A stretch of 64,000 bases of DNA from a virus (IMGVR_UViG_3300033997_000077:62001-126000), one strand, 5' to 3'; positions 15,828 through 24,062 are shown, counted from the first letter of the stretch. Made by a program: numbers and translations. The notes: generated from the letters alone by a model not told the origin.

Positions 15828-16330
15828 TGGAGCAGGTTGATATGATCGTCGCCGTGTCCAACAACATGGCGATTGGGATGCTGGATGGTGCGCTGCCGTG
15901 GCACGTGCCGGAAGAGCTTGCATGGTTCTCTGGTATCACGGCGAACCGCTCGATTATCATGGGGCGTAAGACGTGGGACTCGCTGCCAAGGAAGCCTCTG
16001 CCACACCGTCAGAACATTGTACTGACTTCACGCCGAATCCGTGGCGTTGATTGCGTCAGCAGCATTGAAGAAGCGCTGACTATTGCACGCAACCAGCCGA
16101 TTGTGATTGGCGGGGCCGAAATTTACCGACAGGCAATGCCGTTCGTGAGCAAGCTCTACCTGTCGGTGATTCCGTGTCAGGTGCGAGAGCCGCATGTAAA
16201 ATTCCCTATCAACGAACGCAACTGGAACGTTGAGAGTCGCGTCGACCACCCGACGTATTCGGTACTGGTGTTACGGCCCCGTCCTGCGGAGTTGCGTGAA
16301 GCGCCAGAAAGCATAACTTCAATCTACTGA
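15827..16330 (+). CDS. folA: Dihydrofolate reductase
   Basis: 167 residues; the start has GAGGTGG upstream and overlaps the previous stop. DHFR landmarks appear in order: IVAVSNNMAIG, LPWHVPEELAWF (active-site loop; the acidic residue is Glu where E. coli has Asp27), IIMGRKTWDSLP (NADPH-binding helix) and IVIGGAEIYRQ (second nucleotide-binding loop). It regenerates tetrahydrofolate consumed by the thymidylate synthase. Confidence 0.92.
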   Translation: MEQVDMIVAVSNNMAIGMLDGALPWHVPEELAWFSGITANRSIIMGRKTWDSLPRKPLPHRQNIVLTSRRIRGVDCVSSIEEALTIARNQPIVIGGAEIYRQAMPFVSKLYLSVIPCQVREPHVKFPINERNWNVESRVDHPTYSVLVLRPRPAELREAPESITSIY

Positions 16331-16340
16331 GAGTCTTACT

Positions 16341-16916
16341 ATGGAAACGTTACGTGCACAGGTTTACTTGATTCGCCACGAAGACACATCGCAGATAAAT
16401 GCGGTTCGTACCGCGCTGCGGGCATTCAGCAGCTGGGCCCCAATGTCGGGAACAACAGAAGAAACTGCCGTGTTTGCGGGAGTCGGGGCGGTGGAGATGT
16501 TTCAGGGCGTCAGCGCTCAAGTCAATCTGTATCCGGATCTGGAAATGGCAGGTGACGGCGAGTACCTGTACGACCGCAAGCCAGACGCGGTGAAAACACT
16601 GTCGCCTTACTACGCAGAGCTTTACGAACTGTCCGTGAACGCCGAGAAGGTTCCCAAGGAAGCGTCGATAGTCCTGCTGATTGGGGACAAGGTACTCAGC
16701 GAGTGTGACCGTGCTGACTTGAACGAGATCGCCAACACTGCACGGGACGGGGCGCGCGTGTTCGACGTAGAAGAGATTGCGCGCGAAGGTGAAGACGGCG
16801 TGCACGGTTTGGTAACCGCTATGGCTGCCGCTGCCGCTAACCTGCCGGATACCGATATGTGGAACGCATCCACCTACGCGAGCGAAGGCGTCAACATGAT
16901 CGTGTTCTCGGACTAA
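16341..16916 (+). CDS. Unknown protein, possible histidine-phosphatase relative
   Basis: 191 residues. The N-terminus VYLIRHEDTSQINA resembles the LIRHGET start of the phosphoglycerate-mutase-like superfamily, with the usual Gly replaced by Glu. A later EDGVHGLVTA could supply the second His, but the match is weak and the rest shows no family signature. It could equally be an unrelated phage protein. It is the last gene of the plus-strand run, followed by a terminator. Confidence 0.5.
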   Translation: METLRAQVYLIRHEDTSQINAVRTALRAFSSWAPMSGTTEETAVFAGVGAVEMFQGVSAQVNLYPDLEMAGDGEYLYDRKPDAVKTLSPYYAELYELSVNAEKVPKEASIVLLIGDKVLSECDRADLNEIANTARDGARVFDVEEIAREGEDGVHGLVTAMAAAAANLPDTDMWNASTYASEGVNMIVFSD

Positions 16917-16921
16917 ACGCA

Positions 16922-16957
16922 AAGAGGGGAGATCCAAGCTAATGGATCTCCCCTCTT
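16922..16957. terminator. Bidirectional terminator hairpin
   Basis: A 15-bp perfect stem (aagaggggagatcca with its complement) around the 6-base loop agctaa, placed between convergent genes ending at 16916 and 16958. The T-run is short on both sides, but the stem is the longest in the window. Confidence 0.85.
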
Positions 16958-17458
16958 CTACATTCCAGCCAAGATCGAGATAAGCAATAACGCGCGGGTT
17001 GCGTTGAGTTCCACGTTTCCCCACATTCGCTCGTCCTTTCTGGCTTCCTTCTCAACGTGTAACTCTGCACGTAGTCGATTCCCCTCTGCCTCTTCCGCCT
17101 TAGCCAATGCAAGCAGTCGGTTACGTTCCGCAATCGCGGCATTCGCAACTTCCACCGCAGAGTTCGCGGTGCTCGTCGCGTATCCGTCGTGCTTGTAGAG
17201 GTCTATCAGCTGAGCCATCCCCTCATTGCCAAGAGTCGGCACCCTTGAACCTTCAATCTCTCGAACCACCAACTTCGGCTTCACCGCTGGCTCCAACTTC
17301 GGAACCTGCACCTGCTTCATGTCGGGGATCTGCTCGATACTGGTACGTGGTTCGGGGCCTGCCTGCGGAACAGTGCTGCATGCACTCATGGCTACCGCGC
17401 AGAGTAGCACAACGCAGAACAGGATAACGCGCGCACTAAAGCCTGTCATAGTCTTCAA
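16958..17458 (-). CDS. Lipoprotein, candidate outer-membrane spanin
   Basis: 166 residues if started at the TTG at 17458, which has GGAGG six bases upstream; an ATG three codons later (17449) is the alternative. A lipoprotein signal is clear: hydrophobic run VILFCVVLLCAVAMSAC with lipobox Cys27. A Pro-rich linker, then a long Ala/Glu/Arg coiled-coil helix, then a short hydrophobic end follow. Together with the two upstream membrane proteins this resembles an o-spanin closing a lysis cassette. The hydrophobic C-terminus also allows a unimolecular spanin reading. Confidence 0.65.
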   Translation of the reverse strand: MKTMTGFSARVILFCVVLLCAVAMSACSTVPQAGPEPRTSIEQIPDMKQVQVPKLEPAVKPKLVVREIEGSRVPTLGNEGMAQLIDLYKHDGYATSTANSAVEVANAAIAERNRLLALAKAEEAEGNRLRAELHVEKEARKDERMWGNVELNATRALLLISILAGM

Positions 17459-17717
17459 GCATGGCCTCCATGTTTTTGTCCTTGGGGGTTTTGGCGGGTG
17501 GCTTCACCTCGTTGATTTCCTCAACCTTGGTGTTCACCACGTCGGTTTCCTTGGCTTGCGCTTCCACCATAGGGGCTTTGCCTGCGGGCTCTGCGACGTC
17601 TCCGGCGCTCTGCGCTTGCTTGCGTGAGCGCAGAGCATTGGCCCCGAACATCACGGCAGCCAGTAGACCGAGCAACCCCAGCAGCCAGCTACCGCACGCT
17701 TTCAGTTTTTCCAGCAT
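17436..17717 (-). CDS. Small membrane protein, candidate inner-membrane spanin
   Basis: 93 residues from the ATG at 17717, set by GGGAGG eight bases upstream. One membrane segment near the N-terminus (WLLGLLGLLAAVMFGANAL) is followed by a charged soluble tail, the topology of Rz-like i-spanins. It overlaps the upstream holin-like gene by 29 bases and the lipoprotein gene by 23, as spanin genes often do. The tail is shorter than in typical Rz, so the assignment is by context. Confidence 0.6.
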   Translation of the reverse strand: MLEKLKACGSWLLGLLGLLAAVMFGANALRSRKQAQSAGDVAEPAGKAPMVEAQAKETDVVNTKVEEINEVKPPAKTPKDKNMEAMLEDYDRL

Positions 17718-18012
17718 TTGGATCACCTCCCTGAGTCGCCACGTAACGATTGATGAATGCTTCGGCCACGAACCCCGCGCCGAAATACGTCATAAACTCG
17801 TTGTCGCCAGTCAAGAGTGAGTTCAGTACCACGGCAAAGCTGACGAGGATACTGGCAACACTGTTGAGGGGCTTGCTTGCCCAGTATTGCTTGGCCGTCA
17901 CGCCTTCACGCTGAAGTTTCATTCCCCAATGCGTTGCGATGCCCGCAATCCAGTAGAGAATGTAAATGCTTTGCTCTACAGTGAACGTTGCGAAAAGCTC
18001 CGAGAATTTCAT
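17689..18012 (-). CDS. Holin-like membrane protein
   Basis: 107 residues, SD TAGGAGA. Two or three hydrophobic helices are visible (YILYWIAGIATHWG; SVASILVSFAVVLNSLL; FMTYFGAGFVAEAF), with a hydrophilic tail. Size, topology and position before two spanin-like genes suggest it makes the inner-membrane lesion for lysis. Holins share little sequence, so the call is contextual. No antiholin is evident. Confidence 0.6.
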   Translation of the reverse strand: MKFSELFATFTVEQSIYILYWIAGIATHWGMKLQREGVTAKQYWASKPLNSVASILVSFAVVLNSLLTGDNEFMTYFGAGFVAEAFINRYVATQGGDPNAGKTESVR

Positions 18013-18019
18013 ATGTCTC

Positions 18020-18490
18020 CTATGCGGCGATAAAGCTCACTCCATCTAGCGACGTGCCTGCCGACTTGAATAGCGTGGCTTGAACTTGGCCGTTTGTGTT
18101 GATGGTCGCATACCCTATGGCATTCCCCGATGTCCATATCGGGCACACAATCTTGCGCGCTGGCCGGAAGCCGACGGGTAGCGTGGTAACCACTGTCGTT
18201 GACGTGGTGGAACCGTTGCGGATCAATCCTTCAATCATAACAACGTTGCCGGATCGTATTACACGGGCAGGGAACGCGGAATCCGTGTTAACCCAGTTGT
18301 TGCCCAGCACCAATGTCGCGGTTTGCACCCCGAGCACTTGCTTATTGTCGAACACCAGATTCCCATTCACGTCTACGGCGAACTTGCCGAGAAGATCGAG
18401 ATTCTGGTGTTCGTGGTTGAACAGCGGCTCTTCCTCGCCCTGCGTGTTAAGGACGCGAGCGAGGATCAAGACGAGTCCGGATGCCTTCAT
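18020..18490 (-). CDS. Tail-fibre tip / receptor-binding-like protein
   Basis: 156 residues with the start overlapping the stop of the upstream gene. The C-terminal 80 residues have the pattern RSGNVVMIEGLIRNGSTT, then TLPVGFRPARKIVCPIW and TINTNGQV. This is common in the tip domains of phage fibres, where a beta-sandwich is trimmed by a TLPxGxRP loop. The N-terminal MKASGLVL resembles the starts of the adhesin genes at 21321 and 22386. It probably sits at the outer end of a fibre and contacts the host surface. Confidence 0.6.
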   Translation of the reverse strand: MKASGLVLILARVLNTQGEEEPLFNHEHQNLDLLGKFAVDVNGNLVFDNKQVLGVQTATLVLGNNWVNTDSAFPARVIRSGNVVMIEGLIRNGSTTSTTVVTTLPVGFRPARKIVCPIWTSGNAIGYATINTNGQVQATLFKSAGTSLDGVSFIAA

Positions 18491-18741
18491 CAGTCAACCA
18501 TGTCGTGCTTGTCTTTGTACTCGGCCCAAGCGATCTCAAGTTCAGAGAAGAACTTCTTGATGGCACTGGGGTCTCCGAGTTCGAAGGGGTGATTCACCTT
18601 GTTCTCTGCGCACTTGTTGCGGAACAACTTATCATAGGCCAGCTGCTTTGGAGACTGCTGCTGGTCTTCTGACACGCTCTGCATCATCTGTGCACACACG
18701 GCACGTAGGCCGACTGACTGGTTGCGCTTTGCTACTTGCAT
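18490..18741 (-). CDS. Small unknown protein (83 residues)
   Basis: The ATG at 18741 has GGGAG seven bases upstream; a GTG one codon earlier is possible. Soluble and helical, rich in Gln, Lys and Asp. No family recognised. It separates the fibre-tip gene from the adhesin array and could be a chaperone for fibre assembly, but only its position suggests this. Confidence 0.5.
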   Translation of the reverse strand: MQVAKRNQSVGLRAVCAQMMQSVSEDQQQSPKQLAYDKLFRNKCAENKVNHPFELGDPSAIKKFFSELEIAWAEYKDKHDMVD

Positions 18742-18767
18742 CACTTGTCTCCCTATTAGTGGACACC

Positions 18768-18775
18768 CTAAATTA
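18768..18775 (-). promoter_or_regulatory. Candidate promoter element TAATTTAG (copy 2)
   Basis: On the minus strand this reads TAATTTAGGGT and lies 26 bases before the ATG at 18741. It matches the site at 43827-43834 over 11 bases. Confidence 0.3.
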
Positions 18776-18781
18776 CGTCAA

Positions 18782-19258
18782 TCAGACGTAAACGAGGAAA
18801 CGACACTCAGTGACCCAACGATAACCGTAGGGATCCCAGCTGTTGCGTCCGATAACGCGAACCTTGCCCGTCGGGTTCGGCATCGGGTCGTCGCGGAAGT
18901 CGAATTCCTGATACGTCGGGCCGCCAATGAACGGCGTTGAACTCGTCAGAGTTTTGAAGAACACCCACTTCGCGCCATCGTAGTAATAGAGGTCGAGGAA
19001 CTTCACTTTCTTGCCGTAGCCGTAAGTGTCGTTAGGGAACCAGTACCCAAGACCGCTTAGCGGAACTCCGTTGAACCGTGAGTGCAGTTGGCCTTGGCCG
19101 TCCCAGTCGCGCTTTTGGTTGAAGCACCCGACCGTCGCGTCGCTGTAAGTGAAGTTGTTGTCGAACACTGCACGGTCACCGCCAATCCAACTGTATTCAG
19201 TGATCGGGGTTAGTGCTGGGAGTCGCAAGTTGCCTTGCGTGCAAACATTCATGTGCAT
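18782..19258 (-). CDS. Adhesin-like tail protein, group A
   Basis: 158 residues from the ATG at 19258. It is a beta-rich protein whose last 50 residues (PMPNPTGKVRVIGRNSWD, then YGYRWVTECRF) are nearly repeated in the gene at 19759. The layout, with an exposed Trp/Tyr-rich face (LDLYYYDGAKWVFF), resembles discoidin-like carbohydrate-binding sandwiches. It probably binds a surface sugar at the end of a tail fibre. Exact fold and ligand are unknown. Confidence 0.6.
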   Translation of the reverse strand: MHMNVCTQGNLRLPALTPITEYSWIGGDRAVFDNNFTYSDATVGCFNQKRDWDGQGQLHSRFNGVPLSGLGYWFPNDTYGYGKKVKFLDLYYYDGAKWVFFKTLTSSTPFIGGPTYQEFDFRDDPMPNPTGKVRVIGRNSWDPYGYRWVTECRFLVYV

Positions 19259-19260
19259 GA

Positions 19261-19749
19261 TTACCACCACTCGTAATATTGAGGCGGAGTGCCGCCACGG
19301 TTACCGATGTCAAACAGTACGGTGCCTCTTCCGACGCCGTAGAAGTCAGGCACGCCGAAGATTGTCCCAGTGTAACGAACCACTCCGTCAATGGTGTAGC
19401 GGCAGTAGCCGTTGGTCATGTATTCGCACTGGACAAGGTGCCAGCCAGCCGGATACCAAGTGGAGAACGCGTTGCCTGCGCCCCACACTGCAATCTGAGT
19501 TTCGAACGGGAAGTAGACACGGAAGCAAAGATTGCGCCCCTTGGCAGCCCGACTGTATAGCATTCGATACGCGAGATACTGGTGCACCAAAATCTCTAGC
19601 TTCGTGTCGCTCTCTGACAAACGGAAGTCTACATTTTCCACCGCGCTCGGGCGGCTCCCACCGCCGGAGCCCTTGACTATCCACGCGCGATCCACTGCTT
19701 TGTTGATTGAGGGCTGCGTCGCCCCCAGCGATGGAACATTCAATAGCAT
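19261..19749 (-). CDS. Adhesin-like tail protein, group B
   Basis: 162 residues. It shares with the genes at 20287 and 20786 a LamG-like layout: a strand run with FRVYFPFETQ, then WHLVQCEY, then RYTIDGVVRYTG, ending in FDIGNRGGTPPQYYEWW. The final Glu-Trp-Trp codons (gag tgg tgg) also seem to serve as the ribosome binding site for the next gene. Probably a carbohydrate-recognition module of the tail. Confidence 0.6.
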   Translation of the reverse strand: MLLNVPSLGATQPSINKAVDRAWIVKGSGGGSRPSAVENVDFRLSESDTKLEILVHQYLAYRMLYSRAAKGRNLCFRVYFPFETQIAVWGAGNAFSTWYPAGWHLVQCEYMTNGYCRYTIDGVVRYTGTIFGVPDFYGVGRGTVLFDIGNRGGTPPQYYEWW

Positions 19750-19758
19750 ATTACCCCC

Positions 19759-20277
19759 TCATTCCAGTACGCTGAACTGGCATTCACTGACCCAGCGGTA
19801 GCCGTACTGATCCCAACTGTTACGACCAATGATGCGCACAAGCCCAGTCGGGTTCGGCATCGGATTGGTGAACAAGTCGAAGTCTTCGTAAGTGGGCCAC
19901 GGAGCAGTCGGGTACTTGGTGTTCAGCGTGACGTGGTGAACCCACGTGCTGCCGTTGTAGTACCAGAGTTCAAGCGTCTTCACCTTCTTGTATTCGTTAG
20001 GGTTCCAGTTCACATAGTGATAGCGCAATCGCAAGATCGGCTTCCCCTTATGCTGTGCCGGAACATAGCCCCACGCATCCCAGTCGGCTTTCTCGTTGTA
20101 CCACGATCCAGTGTTGTTGTCGAACGCCGCAGTGACTCCCCCAAGTCCAGTCATAGGAACAGCGAACACCAGCTTCGGCGGAATCAGCGACTCCGTTACT
20201 TGCACCGATGCCTCGGCGACTTCCAGCTTGTGTTGTAGGTCAAGCGCTTTACCGTGCGCTCGGTCGAGAGTCAGCAT
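19759..20277 (-). CDS. Adhesin-like tail protein, group A
   Basis: 172 residues, SD AAGGAGG. The C-terminal part matches the gene at 18782 (PMPNPTGLVRIIGRNSWD, then YGYRWVSECQF). Its N-terminal segment, RAHGKALDLQHKLEVA with SLIPP, instead matches the N-terminus of the gene at 24804, which has a different C-terminal fold. The gene therefore looks like the result of module exchange within the array. Confidence 0.6.
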   Translation of the reverse strand: MLTLDRAHGKALDLQHKLEVAEASVQVTESLIPPKLVFAVPMTGLGGVTAAFDNNTGSWYNEKADWDAWGYVPAQHKGKPILRLRYHYVNWNPNEYKKVKTLELWYYNGSTWVHHVTLNTKYPTAPWPTYEDFDLFTNPMPNPTGLVRIIGRNSWDQYGYRWVSECQFSVLE

Positions 20278-20286
20278 AGCGCCTCC

Positions 20287-20784
20287 TTAATACCATGCGA
20301 ACCCAACAGGCAGCGGCGAATTATATTGCCCGACGTCGAATTCCATCTCTGACACATCAGAGTGACCGTAGAATGACAGGTTCTTTGCAGTCCCCTGATA
20401 TAGTCCCGTGCCGTTGACCGTGTATCTGTAGGTCTCGCCTGCTACGTGCTCGATGCGGACTTCATGCCACACGTTGCCCGCCAGCGTACCGAGCGTCCAA
20501 GCCAGCTGGTTGTTTGCGCTCACCAGCCCGTTCGAAATCAAAATGGTTGAGTAGTTGCCGCTGTTGTTGAACTTGACGCGCATGAAAAACTTGCCCGGAC
20601 GAGGCTTGCTCAACATTTCGCATGATCGGCTATCAATTGGGGCTCCGCCAATTTTACGCAGCAGCGTCCCATCTTTCTCGATGGTGTATTGCGTCGGGGC
20701 CGCGAGTTTGAAGTTCGCTTGCACTGTGTTCGGGTCGATGACCGTCAGTTGTCTCGGAATATGATTTTGAAGTGTAAGAAGCAT
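20287..20784 (-). CDS. Adhesin-like tail protein, group B
   Basis: 165 residues from the ATG at 20784, placed right after the upstream gene's stop, with the GGTGG of its Trp codons as the likely SD. LamG-like layout with RYTVNGTGLYQG and a C-terminal EFDVGQYNSPLPVGFAWY that follows the group B ending. Probably a receptor- or sugar-binding module. Confidence 0.6.
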   Translation of the reverse strand: MLLTLQNHIPRQLTVIDPNTVQANFKLAAPTQYTIEKDGTLLRKIGGAPIDSRSCEMLSKPRPGKFFMRVKFNNSGNYSTILISNGLVSANNQLAWTLGTLAGNVWHEVRIEHVAGETYRYTVNGTGLYQGTAKNLSFYGHSDVSEMEFDVGQYNSPLPVGFAWY

Positions 20785-20785
20785 A

Positions 20786-21259
20786 TCACCACCACTCATG
20801 TCCGGCAGGCAGAACCCCACCGCGTCCGCCCGTGTCGATCAGATAAGTGCCCGACGGAGCGTTACAGTAGATTCCGACTGTGGAGCGAAGCGCTCCGCTG
20901 TATTTAAGCACACCGTTGATGGTGTACTTGTTCTTGTTGTCTGCTGTGTACTCGCACACAATAGTAACCCACCCAGTGAACCACTGCGCCCACACCGCAG
21001 TGTTGCCGTTCCATAGAGAAAGTTCGGTGCTGACTGGGAGGTACACCCGATAGAACAGCTTACCGTTGCGAATACGCGGCGGTGCATTCATGCCTATCGG
21101 CATTGTTCGGAGCATCTGGACTTTGGTGGCGTTCTCGCTAATGATCGTGTCGACGCCCTCAACAGTAGGGATCCACGTATTCCCAACCATCTTGCGGACG
21201 TTGATAACTCCCTCGCCGAACGGGTAGCCCGCACCGAGCCCCAAAATCTGAAGCATCAT
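20786..21259 (-). CDS. Adhesin-like tail protein, group B
   Basis: 157 residues; two adjacent ATG codons at 21259 and 21256, with a G-rich SD. Group B features are LFYRVYLPVSTELSLW, KYTINGVLKYSG and the ending LIDTGGRGGVLPAGHEWW. It is closest to the gene at 19261. It forms the left edge of a transcription unit that begins after the terminator at 21286. Confidence 0.6.
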   Translation of the reverse strand: MMLQILGLGAGYPFGEGVINVRKMVGNTWIPTVEGVDTIISENATKVQMLRTMPIGMNAPPRIRNGKLFYRVYLPVSTELSLWNGNTAVWAQWFTGWVTIVCEYTADNKNKYTINGVLKYSGALRSTVGIYCNAPSGTYLIDTGGRGGVLPAGHEWW

Positions 21260-21285
21260 ATAACCCCCCAGAGTAGATCTGAAAA

Positions 21286-21305
21286 CGGGGGCACTTGGCC
21301 CCCCG
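21286..21305 (-). terminator. Rho-independent terminator
   Basis: On the minus strand, a 7-bp G/C stem (cggggggc-type against gcccccg) with loop caagt is followed by TTTTC. It lies just after the gene ending at 21321. Confidence 0.75.
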
Positions 21306-21320
21306 AGATCGTCCGCTATC

Positions 21321-21869
21321 TTACGCTGACAGTTGTTGACCCATCAGGGTAGCCGCAACGTAGGACAGAGTTGCGTCCGCAGTGGCCGGAGAACTGATCG
21401 TCAGCTTGTCACCAGCTACGCACAGCAGATCGGCGGCGGGGCCAGTGAATGTGCCGACCAGCTGCCCAGCGGCAAAGTTGATGGTTCCGATCTGGTTACC
21501 GTTCAACTTAACCACGAACGCGGCAGCAGCGGTTGCCGCAACGTCGCACGCAGCTTTACTGCCGCCGAAGCTCTTGGGGATGATGGTCGGACGAACCAGC
21601 ACAACCATTGCCACAGTCTTGTTCGCTTCGGGTTTGCCAGCGATAGACATACCGACATCGTAGGGGTAGGAAACAGTTTCCTTGCGCACCCACTGGGTAG
21701 TGCGTTCGTTGTACGCGTAGATGCCGACCGGAGTTGCACCGCCCTCAATGATCTCGAAGATGTCGAGGTGCTTGGGGTTTGCAGGGAACGCGGTGCCGCG
21801 CTTGCTGTTGTCGAGCGGAGCAGTTTCGATCTTGCTGCCTTCCGGCAGAGTAAGGCCAAATGCTTTCAT
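21321..21869 (-). CDS. Fibre-type tail protein
   Basis: 182 residues, SD AGAGGAA. N-terminus MKAFGLTLPEGSKIE matches the adaptor-like starts of neighbouring fibre genes. The C-terminal 90 residues (VRPTIIPKSFGGSKA, then GQLVGTFTGPAADLL and AGDKLTISSPATADATL) form a beta-sandwich pattern common in phage fibre ends. Ala-rich and acidic. The last gene before a terminator. Confidence 0.6.
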   Translation of the reverse strand: MKAFGLTLPEGSKIETAPLDNSKRGTAFPANPKHLDIFEIIEGGATPVGIYAYNERTTQWVRKETVSYPYDVGMSIAGKPEANKTVAMVVLVRPTIIPKSFGGSKAACDVAATAAAAFVVKLNGNQIGTINFAAGQLVGTFTGPAADLLCVAGDKLTISSPATADATLSYVAATLMGQQLSA

Positions 21870-21886
21870 CTGTATTTCCTCTTAGG

Positions 21887-22384
21887 TTAAATCCCACCAG
21901 CAAAGTTGATGGTGATGTCGTTGGGTTTCCACTCACTCCCTTTCGGAATGAAGCCACCCTGAATTTTCATGTCGGCATTGCTGTTCTCGTCGCCGACAGT
22001 GAAATACACTGCACGCCTTCCAGTGAAGTCGTCGGAGTTAGTCGCGCAATCAAAGTGCACGATACCCCAAGTAGGTGCGTCGTCGAGTAGGCTGACGCAT
22101 TTGACTTGGGTCTGCGATAACTTCAGCCAAACTTTTTCGTCCGTGATGTCAACCGCACCAGCACCCGCGTACTGACGCAGCACGATCTTGCCTCCAAGCG
22201 AAGACAATACTCCGTTGAGGAAGGACACGTCGCTGCGGTAGCGCTGATACGCGCCGTATACCATCTCCCGCAGCTTTTCGCTGGTAGGGCGCGTGCCGCT
22301 GAATAGGACGATACCCCAGAACGAGTTGGTTCTGCTGCGATCCATCAGCATCTCATAGACCAGCATTGAATTAGTCGTGAGCAC
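21887..22384 (-). CDS. Tail protein, group C
   Basis: 165 residues starting at a GTG (22384) with GGAGG six bases upstream; a longer frame would run back into the upstream gene. The segment WGIVLFSGTRPTSEKL parallels WGLLIPTGSRPTGN in the upstream gene, suggesting the two are related. The C-terminus is strand-rich (ITINFAGGI). Likely part of the fibre or adhesin complex. Confidence 0.55.
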   Translation of the reverse strand: MLTTNSMLVYEMLMDRSRTNSFWGIVLFSGTRPTSEKLREMVYGAYQRYRSDVSFLNGVLSSLGGKIVLRQYAGAGAVDITDEKVWLKLSQTQVKCVSLLDDAPTWGIVHFDCATNSDDFTGRRAVYFTVGDENSNADMKIQGGFIPKGSEWKPNDITINFAGGI

Positions 22385-22385
22385 G

Positions 22386-23411
22386 TTACACCTCCACCAT
22401 GTTGCGCGGCTGAACATAGAATCCAGTTACTGTAGGCGTGTCGTCTGAGGTAAGGCCCGCAACCTTACTCAAAATTACTTCCTCTGACCCGCCGGGCCCG
22501 CCCACGGTGAACGCGAACAGTGGGATGCGTGACTTGGCGGAAATCACACCGTCCGTTACCAAAGTCTGCAACGATGCAATGCTATTTCCGGTAGGTCGTG
22601 ATCCGGTCGGGATCAGCAGGCCCCACTTCACGTCAGGGTGATTACGCTGAATCATTGGAGAGGCGGCGTAGAATGCAAAGCTGCAAGACGATTCGGTGAT
22701 AGCCCCAAGCGCGCCAGTACCGAGTCGCAGACGCAGCTTCGTGGTAGTCGCACTGAAAGGTACAAACCCAGCTGTAGTCGCGCGCTGGGCAACACACTGC
22801 ACCCAAGCAGCACCGTCCCAATAATCAACCGCGATGTTCTTGGTACTCGCCATCGACCACTGATCGATACTCATACCAGTCAAGGTCTGCGGAGAGTTGA
22901 AACCGACCACGATATGCGCAGTGGGATTCAACTCTGGCACTTGGTGCGGGCTCAACCACGTCGCGTCCGTGTACGTCCCATTGACGCTACCTGAGTTAGG
23001 TAGTCGGCAAAGCATCTGGGCGACAAATAGACTGAACCAGCCGCACTCGATGCGATTACCAGAGGCGTCTTGGATCTCAATGGTGTCTGGAACCAAACGT
23101 ACTGCGCTGCCTGAAGCGGCGAACGTGTGGCCTGATAGAGCAACGCGCAGCGGCCCGCCCTTCATCTGACCGATAGTTGATACCGCGTTGAAGAAGGTAG
23201 TCCACTCGGATCCAGCGCCGTTGTAGTTCGCGCGAGTCCCAGTAACGTAGGTGACCCCGACGCTCTTGTTCCACATGTCGCAGAAGTCTTTGAGGTTTAC
23301 CTTTGCCGCCAATTCTGCGTGCGTAGTTGGTGGCGTACCGTCCATCAGCAACAGCATGTAGGTCTGGTTTGCTGACGACAGGTTCAGGCCAAGCTCTTTC
23401 ATTAGTTCCAT
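22386..23411 (-). CDS. Tail protein, group C, 341 residues
   Basis: ATG at 23411 with AGGAC upstream; a second ATG at 23402 would give the family-like start MKELGLNLSSAN. Beta-rich throughout. Residues 165-260 (HIVVGFNSPQTLTG, then NIAVDYWDGAAWVQC, then TKLRLRLG) look like a discoidin-type sandwich. The C-terminal region shares the G-S-R-P-T motif with the gene at 21887. Probably a multi-domain adhesin. Confidence 0.55.
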   Translation of the reverse strand: MELMKELGLNLSSANQTYMLLLMDGTPPTTHAELAAKVNLKDFCDMWNKSVGVTYVTGTRANYNGAGSEWTTFFNAVSTIGQMKGGPLRVALSGHTFAASGSAVRLVPDTIEIQDASGNRIECGWFSLFVAQMLCRLPNSGSVNGTYTDATWLSPHQVPELNPTAHIVVGFNSPQTLTGMSIDQWSMASTKNIAVDYWDGAAWVQCVAQRATTAGFVPFSATTTKLRLRLGTGALGAITESSCSFAFYAASPMIQRNHPDVKWGLLIPTGSRPTGNSIASLQTLVTDGVISAKSRIPLFAFTVGGPGGSEEVILSKVAGLTSDDTPTVTGFYVQPRNMVEV

Positions 23412-23423
23412 ACTTGTGTCCTG

Positions 23424-24062
23424 TTACCGTAAAATTTCTGGGAAGGAAGACAGGTTATCGCTAGTGGCGCTCGACGTCTGAACCACACCAACTACTGACG
23501 GCTGCCCCTGAAGCGTACCGACTGAAGGTGCACTCACTTGAAGCGAGAACACCTGCGGCTTGTTGATCAGATTCTTCTGCACGTCTCCGACTTGCTGGCC
23601 GGGTACGCCTGAGAGTTCAAGTTTCGCCTCGAACGCTTTGTCTTCCGCGCTAACCGTGTTGCGTGACAGCTTGGCTTCCGCACCTGATAGCCCAGCACTG
23701 CACTGGTAGCAGCGAACGACTTTGGCCGCTGCTGTGCTTCCATCAAGCAACGCCAGCACCACGTAAGTGACAGTGCCGCTTTTCACTGGGGAGTACACGC
23801 ACTTGCTCGGGACAGAGAACGCGGGCACATACTTCTGGCCGTAGGCCGACGTCTGGCTGCGCATCATGCGAAAGCCGAACGCACTGACATCGGAGTTAGG
23901 CACCGCTGTTGCCAACGTGGAGCCCAATGCTCGCAAGTCAGCGACGGTTTTCCCCGTTAGGTTCCCAAGCGCCGCTGCTGACATCGGCCCTGAAGAGAGT
24001 ACGACGCACAGTCGGTAGCCTGCGGGAACCGTGAACTTGTTGAACATGTAATCTGCGATCAT
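23424..24062 (-). CDS. Tail protein in the adhesin array
   Basis: 212 residues, GAGGG close to the ATG. Ser/Thr/Val-rich, with two close cysteines in CYQCSAG and a long C-terminal polar region. The N-terminal GYRLCVVLSSGPMSAAALG weakly follows the group C pattern. No recognised domain. Confidence 0.5.
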   Translation of the reverse strand: MIADYMFNKFTVPAGYRLCVVLSSGPMSAAALGNLTGKTVADLRALGSTLATAVPNSDVSAFGFRMMRSQTSAYGQKYVPAFSVPSKCVYSPVKSGTVTYVVLALLDGSTAAAKVVRCYQCSAGLSGAEAKLSRNTVSAEDKAFEAKLELSGVPGQQVGDVQKNLINKPQVFSLQVSAPSVGTLQGQPSVVGVVQTSSATSDNLSSFPEILR

